Below, piece after piece: positions 16,524 to 25,480 of a DNA stretch of 64,000 bases; within the stretch, counting starts at the first letter, position 1; each line of letters starts with the position of its first letter. The position numbers and the translations under genes are program-made. Location: the NCBI RefSeq assembly GCF_042665195.1, contig NZ_JBHTBW010000021.1, positions 1 to 64,000 of the forward strand, given 5' to 3'. The notes below the pieces were generated by a model. The model saw nothing but the letters and a program-made list of their open reading frames with translations, made no database searches and was not told where the DNA came from. The DNA is from Laceyella putida. GTDB taxonomy: Bacteria; Bacillota; Bacilli; Thermoactinomycetales; Thermoactinomycetaceae.

Positions 16524-17749
16524 CGATAATGACCTCCTATTTTTTGCGCCCGTTCAAGAGCCTGCCCGGCTCGCGTCAGGGAAGCGGCACGCAAAATGGC
16601 GGTCGGGCCGAAGCGTTGGTTGATTTTATCCATGACATAGCCCAAACGGTGTTTTTTATCATCATTTTCAAACAAGCTGAGCTGCATCGGCTGATCATCG
16701 GCCAGATTGCCCAGGCTGATGCCGAGGGAGCGAATCGGTTGACCGTCCCAAAAGCGGGTAAACAACGCCCATGCATAATGAAAGACGGTCATCGTGTGAT
16801 TGGTTGCTTCCGGCATCGTGTATTGCCGATGGAAGCCGGTGGGGAAGTCGAAGTCGGCTCCGCGGCAACCGACACTAATCGTTAGCCCAACCTGCCGTTG
16901 TTGGCGTGTGCGCCGGCATACTTCCTCGCACAGTTCCAATAAGACGACACGAATCTCTTCTTCGGTGCGGTAGTCGCGCGGCAAGGTCATTTGGTGCCCA
17001 ATTGCCTTTTGTTTTTGAAACGTATGGGGATGGACGGGAGAAAGGTCGATGCCATTGGCGGTCATCCAGAGGACATGCCCGTTCACTCCCCAGCGCTTTT
17101 GCAGGCGGACCAGCGGGCAACGGGCGAGATCGCCAATGGTCGTGATTCCCATGCGACGCAGGTGGCGTCCCATTCGCTTGCCGACACCAAACATTTTTTC
17201 GACGGGCAATGGCCAGAGATGGGTTTTCAAATTGTCTTGGGTCAGTTCAAACAGGCCATGCTCGCTCTTTTTGGCAAAGTTGTCGCAAGCCATTTTGCTC
17301 AATACTTTATTGGGGCCGATGCCGACGCGGGCATGCAGGCCGAGCTGGAGGGCAATCGTTTGTTGGATTTTGCGGGCGATCTCGCGTGGAGGCCCGAACA
17401 AGGCTTCGCATCCCCGGATGGAGATGAATTGCTCATCAATGGAATAAGGTTCAACCAAGTCGCTAAATCGGCCCAAAATCTCCGTGATCCGTAACGACGC
17501 TTGCAGATAAAGCGCCATCCGTGGCCGGACAACGACCAAACCGGGGCAGCGTTCTTCCGCTTCCCTCAAGGTAATGGCGTTTTTGATCCCATATGATTTG
17601 GCGAGCGGACAAGCGGCGAGGATGACGCCACTGCGCCGTTCAGGATCGCCTGAGACAACGAGGGGGCGATCTTGAAATCGTGGTTGCAAGGCTTTTTCAA
17701 TGCTGGCATAGAAAGATTGCATGTCAATGAGAAACACCGTCGATTCCAT
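16520..17749 (-). CDS. Y-family DNA polymerase (UvrX/DinB-like), SOS-regulated
   Basis: Error-prone translesion polymerase of 409 residues. It has the Y-family catalytic motifs FLIDMQSFYASIE (first carboxylate), the YSIDEQFISI block (YxxDE), the helix-hairpin-helix region GVGKRMGRHLRRMGI, and the little-finger domain RSLGISLGNL. The IDMQSFYASIE form fits the Bacillus UvrX/YqjW subgroup rather than DinB. The start is ATG 17749, 8 nt after GGAG; a GTG three codons earlier is less well placed. LexA-type boxes sit in the promoter just upstream, and a yolD-like gene overlaps the 3' end. Confidence 0.92.
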   Translation of the reverse strand: MESTVFLIDMQSFYASIEKALQPRFQDRPLVVSGDPERRSGVILAACPLAKSYGIKNAITLREAEERCPGLVVVRPRMALYLQASLRITEILGRFSDLVEPYSIDEQFISIRGCEALFGPPREIARKIQQTIALQLGLHARVGIGPNKVLSKMACDNFAKKSEHGLFELTQDNLKTHLWPLPVEKMFGVGKRMGRHLRRMGITTIGDLARCPLVRLQKRWGVNGHVLWMTANGIDLSPVHPHTFQKQKAIGHQMTLPRDYRTEEEIRVVLLELCEEVCRRTRQQRQVGLTISVGCRGADFDFPTGFHRQYTMPEATNHTMTVFHYAWALFTRFWDGQPIRSLGISLGNLADDQPMQLSLFENDDKKHRLGYVMDKINQRFGPTAILRAASLTRAGQALERAQKIGGHYR

Positions 17750-17767
17750 CCTTGTCACTCCGTTGTA

Positions 17768-17813
17768 CGAACGTATGTTTTCTTTGTTTTTATTATATGC
17801 AAATGTATGTTCG
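17768..17813 (-). promoter_or_regulatory. LexA (DinR) boxes around the -10 of the polymerase operon
   Basis: CGAACGTATGTTTT (17768-17781) matches the Gram-positive box CGAACnnnnGTTCG in eight of ten positions, and a weaker CAAATGTATGTTCG (17800-17813) lies 32 bp away centre to centre. The minus-strand TATAAT (17792-17797) sits between them, so repression by LexA and induction by DNA damage are expected. Confidence 0.75.
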
Positions 17814-17862
17814 GAAAGTAGAGTGAAATGTTTCCAATCGCGGTGGGAGGAGATGAGAAGGC

Positions 17863-19467
17863 ATGACTGACAAAACGATTTATTATCATGGGCGGATCAC
17901 GACATTGAATCCGGCCCAGCCCCGCGCCGAAGCACTGGTGGTGGAACGGGGGCGCATCGCAGCAGTGGGCGGCACCGAACAAATCTTGCTGGATCATGGC
18001 CGTGCGCACGTGAACAAGGTGGACTTGCAGGGCGGATATGTTTATCCGGGCTTCATCGACAGCCATCTGCATTTGTCCGGAGTGGGGCAGCGGTTAAGGT
18101 GGTTGGACCTGGGACCGTGTCAAAGCAAAACGGAGATGCTGCGGGCGATCAAGGCGCAGGTGGCCCAAGCCAAAGAGGGGGAGTGGATTTTGGGCATGGG
18201 TTGGGATGAACACCGCTTGCACGGTGGGGTTCCCTCTTTAAGGGAGTTGGATGAAGCCAGTCCTTATCATCCCGTGTTCCTGGCCAGGGTCTGCTTCCAT
18301 GCTTACCTCGTCAATTCGGCCGCATATGCGGCGGCGGGGGTCACAGAGGGAACGGACGATCCGGAAGACGGCCTGTTTGGGCGGGATGCGGCGGGCCGCC
18401 TGAATGGATGGGTGTATGAACAAGCTTCCCAACCATTTTATGGCGCGCACCCCGTCCCCTCTTACCAGGAAAAGAAAGAAACGATTCGCCAAGCGATGCG
18501 ATTGGCGCTGGCCAGCGGATTGACGGGAGGACACAGCGAAGATTTGCGGTATATCGGAAATATCGCGGAGTTGATTCGCATCTATCGCGAATTGGTGGAC
18601 GAAGGGGTGAAGTTCCGCACGCACCACTTGTTGTATCACCCGTATCTGAACGGGCTCCGTGAGCTGGCGGCGGAGGAGTTGGCGCCGGATCCTTGGTTCA
18701 GCTTGGGCGCCGTGAAAATGTTTGCCGACGGTTCGATTGGGGGGAGAACCGCGCTGTTGTCAGAACCCTATGCCGATGATCCGCACCAGGTGGGGGTGGC
18801 GATCCATGAGCTGGCGGAGTTAAAGGAATTGGCGCTCCAAGCCGCCTCTTTCGGACGGCCGATTGCCGTTCATGCCATTGGCGATGAAGCGGCGGCGCGG
18901 GTGATTGCGACGATGGAGCAGGTTCCCGTTCAAGGGAATGCCCTGCGCCATCGCCTCATCCATGGCCAGTTTTTGCGGGCGGATCTGATCTCGCGGCTCC
19001 AGCGGCTTGATGTGGTTGTGGATATTCAGCCGCGGTTTGTGGCCAGCGATTTTCCGTGGGTGTTGGAACGGGTGGGTGAACGGCGGATCACCTATGCCTA
19101 TGCTTGGAAAACCTTGCTCCAAGCGGGCATTCCCTGTGCGGCGGGAAGCGATTCCCCGATCGAGCCGCTTCATCCGCTGTTGGGATTGCACGCAGCCGTG
19201 ACCCGGCGACGACTGGAAGAGCCAAGCGACCATCCAGGGTACCTGCCCGAACAAAAACTGCGCCCCCTTGAAGCCATGCGATTATTCACCCAAGGAAGCG
19301 CCTATGCGGAAGGGCAAGAAAACGAACGGGGCCTGATTGCGGTGGGCCGGTGGGCCGACCTTACCGTGTATGACCGCGACATTTTAACGTGCCCGGCGGA
19401 AGAATGGTTGGCGGCCGAGACCTTGTGGACCGTGGTGAATGGGGAAGTGGCCTATAGTGGAGGATAG
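17863..19467 (+). CDS. YtcJ-like metal-dependent amidohydrolase
   Basis: Amidohydrolase-3 family protein of 534 residues, with an N-terminal beta-sandwich, the metal-binding FIDSHLHL (HxH) near residue 65, KMFADGSIGG, later metal His residues in AVHAIGDEA and RLIHGQFL, and GSDSPIEPLHPL carrying the catalytic Asp. The family includes NfdA N-substituted formamide deformylase and YtcJ; the substrate here is unknown. ATG follows GGGAGGAGATGAGAAGGC. It is divergent from the polymerase operon, and 76 bp separate it from the sucrose repressor. Confidence 0.85.
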   Translation: MTDKTIYYHGRITTLNPAQPRAEALVVERGRIAAVGGTEQILLDHGRAHVNKVDLQGGYVYPGFIDSHLHLSGVGQRLRWLDLGPCQSKTEMLRAIKAQVAQAKEGEWILGMGWDEHRLHGGVPSLRELDEASPYHPVFLARVCFHAYLVNSAAYAAAGVTEGTDDPEDGLFGRDAAGRLNGWVYEQASQPFYGAHPVPSYQEKKETIRQAMRLALASGLTGGHSEDLRYIGNIAELIRIYRELVDEGVKFRTHHLLYHPYLNGLRELAAEELAPDPWFSLGAVKMFADGSIGGRTALLSEPYADDPHQVGVAIHELAELKELALQAASFGRPIAVHAIGDEAAARVIATMEQVPVQGNALRHRLIHGQFLRADLISRLQRLDVVVDIQPRFVASDFPWVLERVGERRITYAYAWKTLLQAGIPCAAGSDSPIEPLHPLLGLHAAVTRRRLEEPSDHPGYLPEQKLRPLEAMRLFTQGSAYAEGQENERGLIAVGRWADLTVYDRDILTCPAEEWLAAETLWTVVNGEVAYSGG

Positions 19468-19543
19468 AAAAAGGAAAGAATGGCAATGAATGAAAATCGC
19501 AACCGTTTGAAAGTGGGATGGGGTTGAAAGGAGGAGAGTGGCG

Positions 19544-20530
19544 ATGAAGAAAAACATAGATGACATTGCGGCTTTGGCCGGTGTGGCCAAAAGCACCGTT
19601 TCCCGCTATTTGAATGGCGGTTATGTGAGCGATGCCACCAAACGCAAAATCAAAAAAGTGATTGAAGAGACAAACTACGAACCCAACGCGTTTGCGCAAA
19701 GCTTAAAAGCGAAGAGAACCAATTTCATCGGGGTGATCGCCCCGCGGCTTGACTCCTATGCCACTTCCAAAACCTTGATTGGAATAGATGAAGAATTGAA
19801 ACGACAACATTGCAATCTGTTTATCGCCCATACCGGGCGGCATGTCGAGCGTGAATGGGAATACCTTTATTCATTTGCGCGGCAAAAAGTGGGTGGCATC
19901 ATTTTGCTTGCGACGGAGATGACCACAAGACACAAAGAAATCATCAACGAGATCGGATTGCCGGTCTTGATTGTGGGGCAGCAATGGGAAGGGTTGCATT
20001 GTTTGGTGCATGACGATGATCAAGCGGGCTGGATGATGGGGAAACATGTTGTTGGCAAAGGGCATAGGCGAATTGCCTATTTGGGCGTGACGGAAAAAGA
20101 TATCGCCGTTGGAGTGAAGCGGAGAGATGGGTTCCGGCGGGCGGTGCGACAGGGAAATCCCAGCGAAGTCAGATATTATGAGACCAGTTTCGCCATGGAA
20201 GAGGCCATGGAAGAGACCAAGCGGATCATGGATGAATACCGTCCGACGGTGATTGTTTGCGCAACGGACAACATCGCGTTTGGGGCGATGAAAGCCATTT
20301 TGCGGGAAGGATTGTCCATTCCGGCGGATGTATCGGTGACGGGGTTTGGCGGCTATGATATTTCTGGAGTGGTCCATCCGAGCTTGACCACGGTTCGGTT
20401 TGAGTACAAAGAGGTGGGCAAGAAAGCGGCGGCAAGCGTCATCAGAATGATGAACGAAGAAGAAATTCCACTATTGCAAGTGTCCCCTTTTCAACTGATT
20501 GAGGGGGAAAGTGTACGGACGTGGACATAG
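19544..20530 (+). CDS. scrR: LacI-family repressor of the sucrose operon
   Basis: DNA-binding repressor of 328 residues with the N-terminal LacI helix-turn-helix (IDDIAALAGVAKSTVSRYLNG, hinge EPNAFAQSLK) and a periplasmic-binding-protein-like sugar domain. The residues resemble sucrose repressors ScrR/SacR of Gram-positive bacteria, and it directly precedes the sucrose PTS genes, so its inducer is likely sucrose-6-phosphate or fructose. ATG 19544 is 9 nt after AAAGGAGG; GTG 19538 is too close. It has its own strong downstream hairpin, so it is a separate unit from scrA, whose promoter holds two copies of GGAACCGGTTCC. Confidence 0.88.
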   Translation: MKKNIDDIAALAGVAKSTVSRYLNGGYVSDATKRKIKKVIEETNYEPNAFAQSLKAKRTNFIGVIAPRLDSYATSKTLIGIDEELKRQHCNLFIAHTGRHVEREWEYLYSFARQKVGGIILLATEMTTRHKEIINEIGLPVLIVGQQWEGLHCLVHDDDQAGWMMGKHVVGKGHRRIAYLGVTEKDIAVGVKRRDGFRRAVRQGNPSEVRYYETSFAMEEAMEETKRIMDEYRPTVIVCATDNIAFGAMKAILREGLSIPADVSVTGFGGYDISGVVHPSLTTVRFEYKEVGKKAAASVIRMMNEEEIPLLQVSPFQLIEGESVRTWT

Positions 20531-20542
20531 TGCGGTGAGCCA

Positions 20543-20585
20543 TGGCCTTTTCCGTTCCCGATTCCTACGGGAACGGAAAAGGCCA
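20543..20585 (+). terminator. Long perfect hairpin after scrR
   Basis: An 18-bp perfect stem (20543-20560 with 20568-20585) and 7-nt loop, but no T run afterwards. It probably ends or protects the scrR mRNA. Confidence 0.6.
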
Positions 20586-20641
20586 CATCATTTGATCCTT
20601 GCGGAGACCGGCAGTTGGTATGGACAGAATTCATGAAAGCG

Positions 20642-20671
20642 TTGACATTTGTTGTTCCGTGCTCCTATAAT
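20642..20671 (+). promoter_or_regulatory. Consensus sigma-A promoter of the sucrose operon
   Basis: TTGACA (20642-20647), 18-bp spacer, TATAAT (20666-20671); both hexamers are perfect. Transcription would begin near 20678, next to the first operator. Confidence 0.9.
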
Positions 20672-20679
20672 GAGGTTGT

Positions 20680-20691
20680 GGAACCGGTTCC
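20680..20691. promoter_or_regulatory. Sucrose-repressor operator O1
   Basis: GGAACCGGTTCC, a perfect 12-bp palindrome of LacI-family type with a central CG, placed at about +2 to +14 of the scr transcript. Confidence 0.8.
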
Positions 20692-20739
20692 TCAAAAAGT
20701 GTGGGAATGATCGGATACCATTTATTTTTTACCCTGACT

Positions 20740-20751
20740 GGAACCGGTTCC
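20740..20751. promoter_or_regulatory. Sucrose-repressor operator O2
   Basis: A second identical GGAACCGGTTCC, exactly 60 bp from the first and 26 bp before scrA. The spacing is close to whole helical turns, so two repressor dimers would face the same side. Confidence 0.8.
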
Positions 20752-20777
20752 CTATCAATCCGAAAGAGGGGAGAATC

Positions 20778-22253
20778 ATGGCAGAAACGAAAAAGGCCAA
20801 AGATTACGGGCAGATTGCGAAAGAAATACTTGAATCCATCGGAGGCGGGGAAAATATCGAAGGTGCCGCCCATTGCGCCACCCGCTTGCGTCTCGCTTTG
20901 AAAGATGAAGGCAAAGTGAATGTAACGCAACTGGAGCAGATGGAAGAGGTGAAGGGGACATTTTCAACAGGCGGCCAATTCCAGATCATTATCGGAGCCG
21001 GCACGGTAAATGAAGTGTACAAAGCATTTGCCTCACTTGCGGGGATCAAGGAAATGTCCTCCACTGAAGTTAAGGAAGCGGGGGCGCGGAAATTGAAACC
21101 GCTTCAACGATTCGTGAAAATGCTTTCCGACATTTTCGTTCCCATCATCCCGGCGATTGTGGCTGGCGGCTTATTGATGGGGATTAACAATTTGCTGACA
21201 TCCAAAGGCTTGTTCGTTGCGGGGAAATCATTGGTAGAACAGGTTCCCGGCATTGCGGATTTTGCCGCGATGATCAATACTTTCGCCAATGCCGCCTTTG
21301 TGTTTTTGCCGGTCTTGATCGGTTTTTCGGCCACGAAGAAATTTGGCGGCAACCCGTATCTGGGGGCTGCGCTTGGCATGTTAATGGTACATCCTGATTT
21401 GTTGAACGGGTGGGATTATGGCGGCGCTTTGGCCAAAAGGGAAATTCCGGCCTGGAAGATTTTTGGGTTTGAAATCGAAAAGGTCGGCTATCAGGGAACC
21501 GTCTTGCCCATCCTGGTCGCTTCTTACATTTTGGCCAAGATAGAAAACTTCCTGAGAAGGGTCATCCCTTCGGCGTTGGATAATTTGTTGACCCCTTTAT
21601 TGTCCATGTTTGTGACGGGTATGCTCACGTTTGCCGCGGTTGGACCGATTACGCGTTCAGCCGGCAATTTGTTGACGGATGGGATTGTCTGGTTGTATGA
21701 CACGGTGGGTCCGATCGGTGGGGCGATATTCGGACTTTTGTATGCGCCTGTGGTGATCACCGGCATGCATCACAGTTTTATCGCCGTGGAAACACAGTTG
21801 TTGGCGGACATTTCGAAAACAGGGGGATCTTTCATCTTCGTGATTGCCGCCATGTCCAATATGGCTCAGGGAGCGGCCACATTGGCGGTCCTTTTCGTCG
21901 CAGGAAACGCGAAGGTGAAAAGCATCGCTTCGGCTTCCGGCATTTCCGCTCTGTTGGGAATTACGGAACCGGCGATGTTTGGCATTAATCTGAAGTTGAG
22001 ATACCCATTTATTTCCGCCATTGTCGGATCGGCTGTGGGCAGTGCCTATGTCACTTATTGCAAAGTGAAAGCGGTTGCGCTTGGAGCCGCGGGCATCCCT
22101 GGGATCATCTCCGTCCGGGCCGACGGCATTTTCCATTACATCATTGGGATGGCAATCACTGTGGCCGTGACGTTTGCGCTCACGCTGATATTGTCCAAAA
22201 GATTTGAGTGGTCGCAACCGAATGAAACGGATGCGGATACAGAGGGAGTATAA
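20778..22253 (+). CDS. scrA: Sucrose-specific PTS EIIBC component
   Basis: Membrane permease that imports and phosphorylates sucrose to sucrose-6-phosphate. The 491 residues comprise EIIB (about 1-85, phosphorylated Cys in GAAHCATRLRLAL) and a glucose-type EIIC with about ten membrane segments, including GMHHSFIAVE and GITEPAMFGINL. There is no EIIA domain, so a separate glucose-type EIIA encoded elsewhere must supply phosphate. The start MAETKKAK follows GAGGGGAGAATC; longer in-frame starts lie inside the operator region. Sucrose specificity is inferred from the repressor, hydrolase and fructokinase neighbours. Confidence 0.92.
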   Translation: MAETKKAKDYGQIAKEILESIGGGENIEGAAHCATRLRLALKDEGKVNVTQLEQMEEVKGTFSTGGQFQIIIGAGTVNEVYKAFASLAGIKEMSSTEVKEAGARKLKPLQRFVKMLSDIFVPIIPAIVAGGLLMGINNLLTSKGLFVAGKSLVEQVPGIADFAAMINTFANAAFVFLPVLIGFSATKKFGGNPYLGAALGMLMVHPDLLNGWDYGGALAKREIPAWKIFGFEIEKVGYQGTVLPILVASYILAKIENFLRRVIPSALDNLLTPLLSMFVTGMLTFAAVGPITRSAGNLLTDGIVWLYDTVGPIGGAIFGLLYAPVVITGMHHSFIAVETQLLADISKTGGSFIFVIAAMSNMAQGAATLAVLFVAGNAKVKSIASASGISALLGITEPAMFGINLKLRYPFISAIVGSAVGSAYVTYCKVKAVALGAAGIPGIISVRADGIFHYIIGMAITVAVTFALTLILSKRFEWSQPNETDADTEGV

Positions 22254-22261
22254 TGTTTGTT

Positions 22262-22291
22262 CTGGGAGAATGGTTCATTCTCCTGGTTTTT
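22262..22291 (+). terminator. Intra-operon hairpin between scrA and scrB
   Basis: GGAGAATG and CATTCTCC form an 8-bp stem with a 3-nt loop, followed by TTTTTC. It may be a leaky terminator that lowers scrB and fructokinase expression relative to scrA. A weak ACCGGT-centred site lies at 22348-22361. Confidence 0.55.
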
Positions 22292-22399
22292 CGGCTGTGA
22301 AAGGAAATTTTGGCCTGAATGACTGTCGTCCCGACCTTGAAACGACTAGGACACCGGTATCAATTGAAATGAACTTGTTGGATCTGGGGGAGAGGGAGA

Positions 22400-23899
22400 A
22401 TGCCGAAAAGAGCGGAGACGAGCATGACCGCGGATAAATATCGAACCATCTTGGAAGCGGAAGAGGGGGAATTGGAAGCACTGCGGCAAGTGGCAAAAGA
22501 TGATCCCTGGAAGCCGAGCTACCACATCCATCCATCAGTTGGGTTGCTGAATGATCCAAATGGATTATCCTATTTTAACGGCTATTATCATGTTTTTTAT
22601 CAATGGTATCCGTTTGGTCCGGTTCATGGCATGAAACATTGGGCCCATGTTCGATCAAAAGACCTTATCCATTGGGAGCGGATGCCTGTCGCATTGGTGC
22701 CCACGGAAGTGTATGAAACGCACGGGGCGTTTTCCGGAACGGCGATAGAAAAGGATGGGCAACTATATCTTTACTACACGGGAAATGTCAAGTTTGACGA
22801 ACGGAATCGCACCGCCAACCAATGTTTGGCAATAATGGATCATCGATTCCAGATTCGAAAACATGCCCACAATCCCCTGATCAGCGGAACCCCGGTAGGG
22901 TATACCGGCCATGTGCGCGATCCCAAAGTGTTTGTCAAAGAGGATGTTTACTACATGTTGCTGGGGGCGCAGCGAAGCGACTTGACCGGAGCGCTATTGG
23001 TTTATGAATCGCCGGACGCCATCCGTTGGGATTTCAAAGGGGAACTGCGTGTGGAGGGCTGGTCCGCGGGATATATGTGGGAATGTCCAGATTGCTTCCG
23101 CATCGGCGGAAGTGATGTTCTGCTCTTTTCGCCCCAAGGGGTGGAACGGGAGGGGCATAACTATCACAATCTTTATAATGCCATTTACTGTGTGGGCGAG
23201 TTGGACCTTACCCGTCTCTCTTTTAAAGTGGATTTTTGCCGGGAGATCGATAAAGGATTTGATTTTTATGCTCCGCAAACGTTTGCCGATCCGCACGGAA
23301 GGCGAATTTTATTGGCCTGGGCGGGGGCTAGCGAAATGGAGTATCCGACAGACCGCAACATGTGGGCGCATTGCCTTACCATTCCGCGCGAACTGAAGCT
23401 GGAGGGGAACATCCTCAAGCAACGTCCCATTCCCGAACTAAATCAGTTGCGCCTCAATGAGACCCGTGCGGAAGGCGGACTGGCAAATGAAGAAAAAGAG
23501 ATTGAAAACAGTGAAGATGCGTTTGAATTGAACGTCCGGTTTTCTGAGATCGCGGCGGACCGCTTTGGCATCCGCCTGTGCCAATCGGAGCGGGAAGGGT
23601 TTACGCTGTTGTTTGACAAAAAACAAGCCTCCGTTTCCGTGGATCGGGGCCGGTTTGAACATGGTTTCGGTGAACGGGTTGGAACGGTGAGGAGTGAAAC
23701 CCTCATGATTGAAAATAAGCTGTCTGTTCGTGTTTTTGTGGATAAGAGTGTCATTGAGATCTTTATCCAAGACGGTGAAGTGACTTTTACTTCCAGGGTC
23801 TTTCCGTTGGCGCAGTCAACCGGCATATCTCTTTTTGCCGAAGGGGATTTGCGGTTTGCTTTGCAAAAATATTCACTGGCCAAAGGAATGGAGTGCTAG
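22400..23899 (+). CDS. scrB: Sucrose-6-phosphate hydrolase (GH32)
   Basis: Cytoplasmic glycoside hydrolase splitting sucrose-6-phosphate into glucose-6-phosphate and fructose. The 499 residues have the GH32 five-blade propeller motifs: LLNDPNGL (nucleophile Asp), GHVRDPKVF (transition-state Asp) and WECPDCF (acid/base Glu), followed by a C-terminal beta-sandwich with VDKSVIEIFI. No signal peptide, as expected for an intracellular enzyme fed by a PTS. ATG follows GGGGGAGAGGGAGA. Located between the permease and fructokinase genes. Confidence 0.95.
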   Translation: MPKRAETSMTADKYRTILEAEEGELEALRQVAKDDPWKPSYHIHPSVGLLNDPNGLSYFNGYYHVFYQWYPFGPVHGMKHWAHVRSKDLIHWERMPVALVPTEVYETHGAFSGTAIEKDGQLYLYYTGNVKFDERNRTANQCLAIMDHRFQIRKHAHNPLISGTPVGYTGHVRDPKVFVKEDVYYMLLGAQRSDLTGALLVYESPDAIRWDFKGELRVEGWSAGYMWECPDCFRIGGSDVLLFSPQGVEREGHNYHNLYNAIYCVGELDLTRLSFKVDFCREIDKGFDFYAPQTFADPHGRRILLAWAGASEMEYPTDRNMWAHCLTIPRELKLEGNILKQRPIPELNQLRLNETRAEGGLANEEKEIENSEDAFELNVRFSEIAADRFGIRLCQSEREGFTLLFDKKQASVSVDRGRFEHGFGERVGTVRSETLMIENKLSVRVFVDKSVIEIFIQDGEVTFTSRVFPLAQSTGISLFAEGDLRFALQKYSLAKGMEC

Positions 23900-23945
23900 G
23901 GAGCATCCGGGAAGTTATCGCAAAAAGATGATGGGGGAAATCCGG

Positions 23946-24899
23946 ATGAGTGTAACCTGTGTGGGTGAACTGTTGATCGATTTTGTGTGCACGGATACCG
24001 GCGTCGACCTCAGCCAAGGTGCCAATTTCATTAAAAAAGCGGGTGGCGCCCCGGCAAATGTCGCGGCGGCGGTGGCCAAGTTGGGCGGACAGGCGCAACT
24101 GATCGGAAAAGTGGGAAACGATCCCTTTGGCGCGTTTTTGCGAAAGCAATTGGAGAAAGTGCGAGTGGACATCAGCCAAGTAATCGTTTCCCCTGAATAT
24201 CCGACGACCATGGCCTTTGTTTCCTTGGAAGCGGACGGTTCCCGCGATTTCCATTTTTTCGCGGGGGCCGACACTCAGCTCCGCTGGGAGGAAATCGAAT
24301 GGGACCGGGTGTTGGCCAGCCGATTGCTTCATTTCGGTTCGGCGACGGCCCTTTTGGATTATCCGCTGTATGCCGCTTACCGGAGACTGTTTGCCAAGGC
24401 GGTGGAGAACCATCGCTTTGTTTCGTTCGATCCCAATTACCGCCACGACTTGTGGAAAGGCAATGAAGGAATGTTTATGGAACGTTGCCGCCATTTTATC
24501 CGCCATGCCGATCTGGTCAAAGTAAGCGACGAAGAACTTTCTCTTTTGACCGGCAAAGGGCTGGACGAGGGGATCAGTGTCTTGCATGATTGGGGGGCTA
24601 AATTCGTCGCCGTCACCTTGGGCAAGGAGGGCGCGATGCTTTCCGCGGGGAATAGGCAAGCGACTGTGGCCAGCATCCCGATCCAAAGCATTGATTCGAC
24701 GGGAGCCGGCGATGCGTTTATCGGGGCATTATTGTGCAAGATCAGCGCCAGCTCCCGGCAAGAGTGTCCCGATTTCGCCATCTTAGTCGGGTTTGCCCGC
24801 TTCGCCAACGTCGCGGCGGCGCTCACTTGCACCAAATTGGGGGCGATTGAAGCCATTCCGACGTTGGAGGAAGTGCAGTTTTATTTGGAAGAAGAGTGA
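23946..24899 (+). CDS. scrK: Fructokinase (PfkB family)
   Basis: ATP-dependent sugar kinase of 317 residues that would convert the fructose released by ScrB to fructose-6-phosphate. PfkB signatures are the N-terminal GGAPANVAAAVAKLGG and the C-terminal DSTGAGDAFIGAL with the catalytic Asp and anion hole. The start MSVTCVGELLIDF is 8 nt after GGGGA; the longer in-frame openings run into the end of scrB. Fructose specificity follows from operon context; 2-keto-3-deoxygluconate or other PfkB substrates are less likely. Confidence 0.9.
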   Translation: MSVTCVGELLIDFVCTDTGVDLSQGANFIKKAGGAPANVAAAVAKLGGQAQLIGKVGNDPFGAFLRKQLEKVRVDISQVIVSPEYPTTMAFVSLEADGSRDFHFFAGADTQLRWEEIEWDRVLASRLLHFGSATALLDYPLYAAYRRLFAKAVENHRFVSFDPNYRHDLWKGNEGMFMERCRHFIRHADLVKVSDEELSLLTGKGLDEGISVLHDWGAKFVAVTLGKEGAMLSAGNRQATVASIPIQSIDSTGAGDAFIGALLCKISASSRQECPDFAILVGFARFANVAAALTCTKLGAIEAIPTLEEVQFYLEEE

Positions 24900-24903
24900 A
24901 AAG

Positions 24904-24942
24904 AACAAGCGCCCCCCTTCTGTGGATGGTGGGGCGCTTGTT
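24904..24942 (+). terminator. Hairpin ending the sucrose operon
   Basis: A 12-bp perfect stem (AACAAGCGCCCC / GGGGCGCTTGTT) 4 nt after the fructokinase stop, with only a short T pair afterwards. Confidence 0.7.
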
Positions 24943-25039
24943 GATTGCATAGCGAATAAATATAAAACAATGCATTAAAGAGGTTTTGTCGTTCTTTTTT
25001 GGCATAATCGCACATAATTTTTACACCAGGGGGGATGGT

Positions 25040-25468
25040 ATGGCCATCATACGAGCGAGGGAGAATGATGTGAAATTGCTGGCACGGCTGATGCGGGCGG
25101 AAGCGGAGGGAGACGGTCAGCTGGGCATGCTGAACGTGGGCAACGTGGGCGTAAACCGCGTTTTGGGGGATTGCCTTGATTTTCGAGGTTTGCGTTCGGT
25201 TCAGGACATGGTGTTTCAATCGCCCGGCGGCTTTGAGGCTGTGCAAAAGCCCTATTTCTATCAAGCGGCGCGCCAGATAGATGTGCGGTTGGCCAGACGA
25301 GTGATACAGGGACAGCGATATCATCCGGGCAAACACGCTTTGTGGTTTTTCGAGCCACCGGGAGCCTGCCCCAGCCGATGGTTTAACCAGGTTAACGTTG
25401 GGCGTTATAAAAGCCATTGTTTCTATGTGCCGACACCAAGAGATTGCCCCAAAGTGTACAACTATTAG
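25040..25468 (+). CDS. cwlJ: Spore cortex-lytic cell wall hydrolase CwlJ
   Basis: Spore-coat-associated hydrolase that degrades cortex peptidoglycan during germination, notably in response to Ca-dipicolinate. The 142 residues form the SleB-type hydrolase domain (LLARLMRAEAEGDGQLGMLNVGNVGVNR, with the catalytic Glu in AEAEG) and end CYVPTPRDC-like, without signal peptide or peptidoglycan-binding domain, which distinguishes CwlJ from SleB. ATG follows CCAGGGGGGATGGT. The next gene is gerQ, the conserved cwlJ-gerQ pair of Bacillales; GerQ is needed for CwlJ assembly in the coat. Confidence 0.93.
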   Translation: MAIIRARENDVKLLARLMRAEAEGDGQLGMLNVGNVGVNRVLGDCLDFRGLRSVQDMVFQSPGGFEAVQKPYFYQAARQIDVRLARRVIQGQRYHPGKHALWFFEPPGACPSRWFNQVNVGRYKSHCFYVPTPRDCPKVYNY

Positions 25469-25480
25469 GAGGCGATGAAA

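Noticed and set aside
20680..20751. The two ACCGGT palindromes as cre sites
   Set aside because: They match cre only at the central CG and half of the flanks; perfect self-complementarity and position fit the adjacent LacI-type sucrose repressor better.
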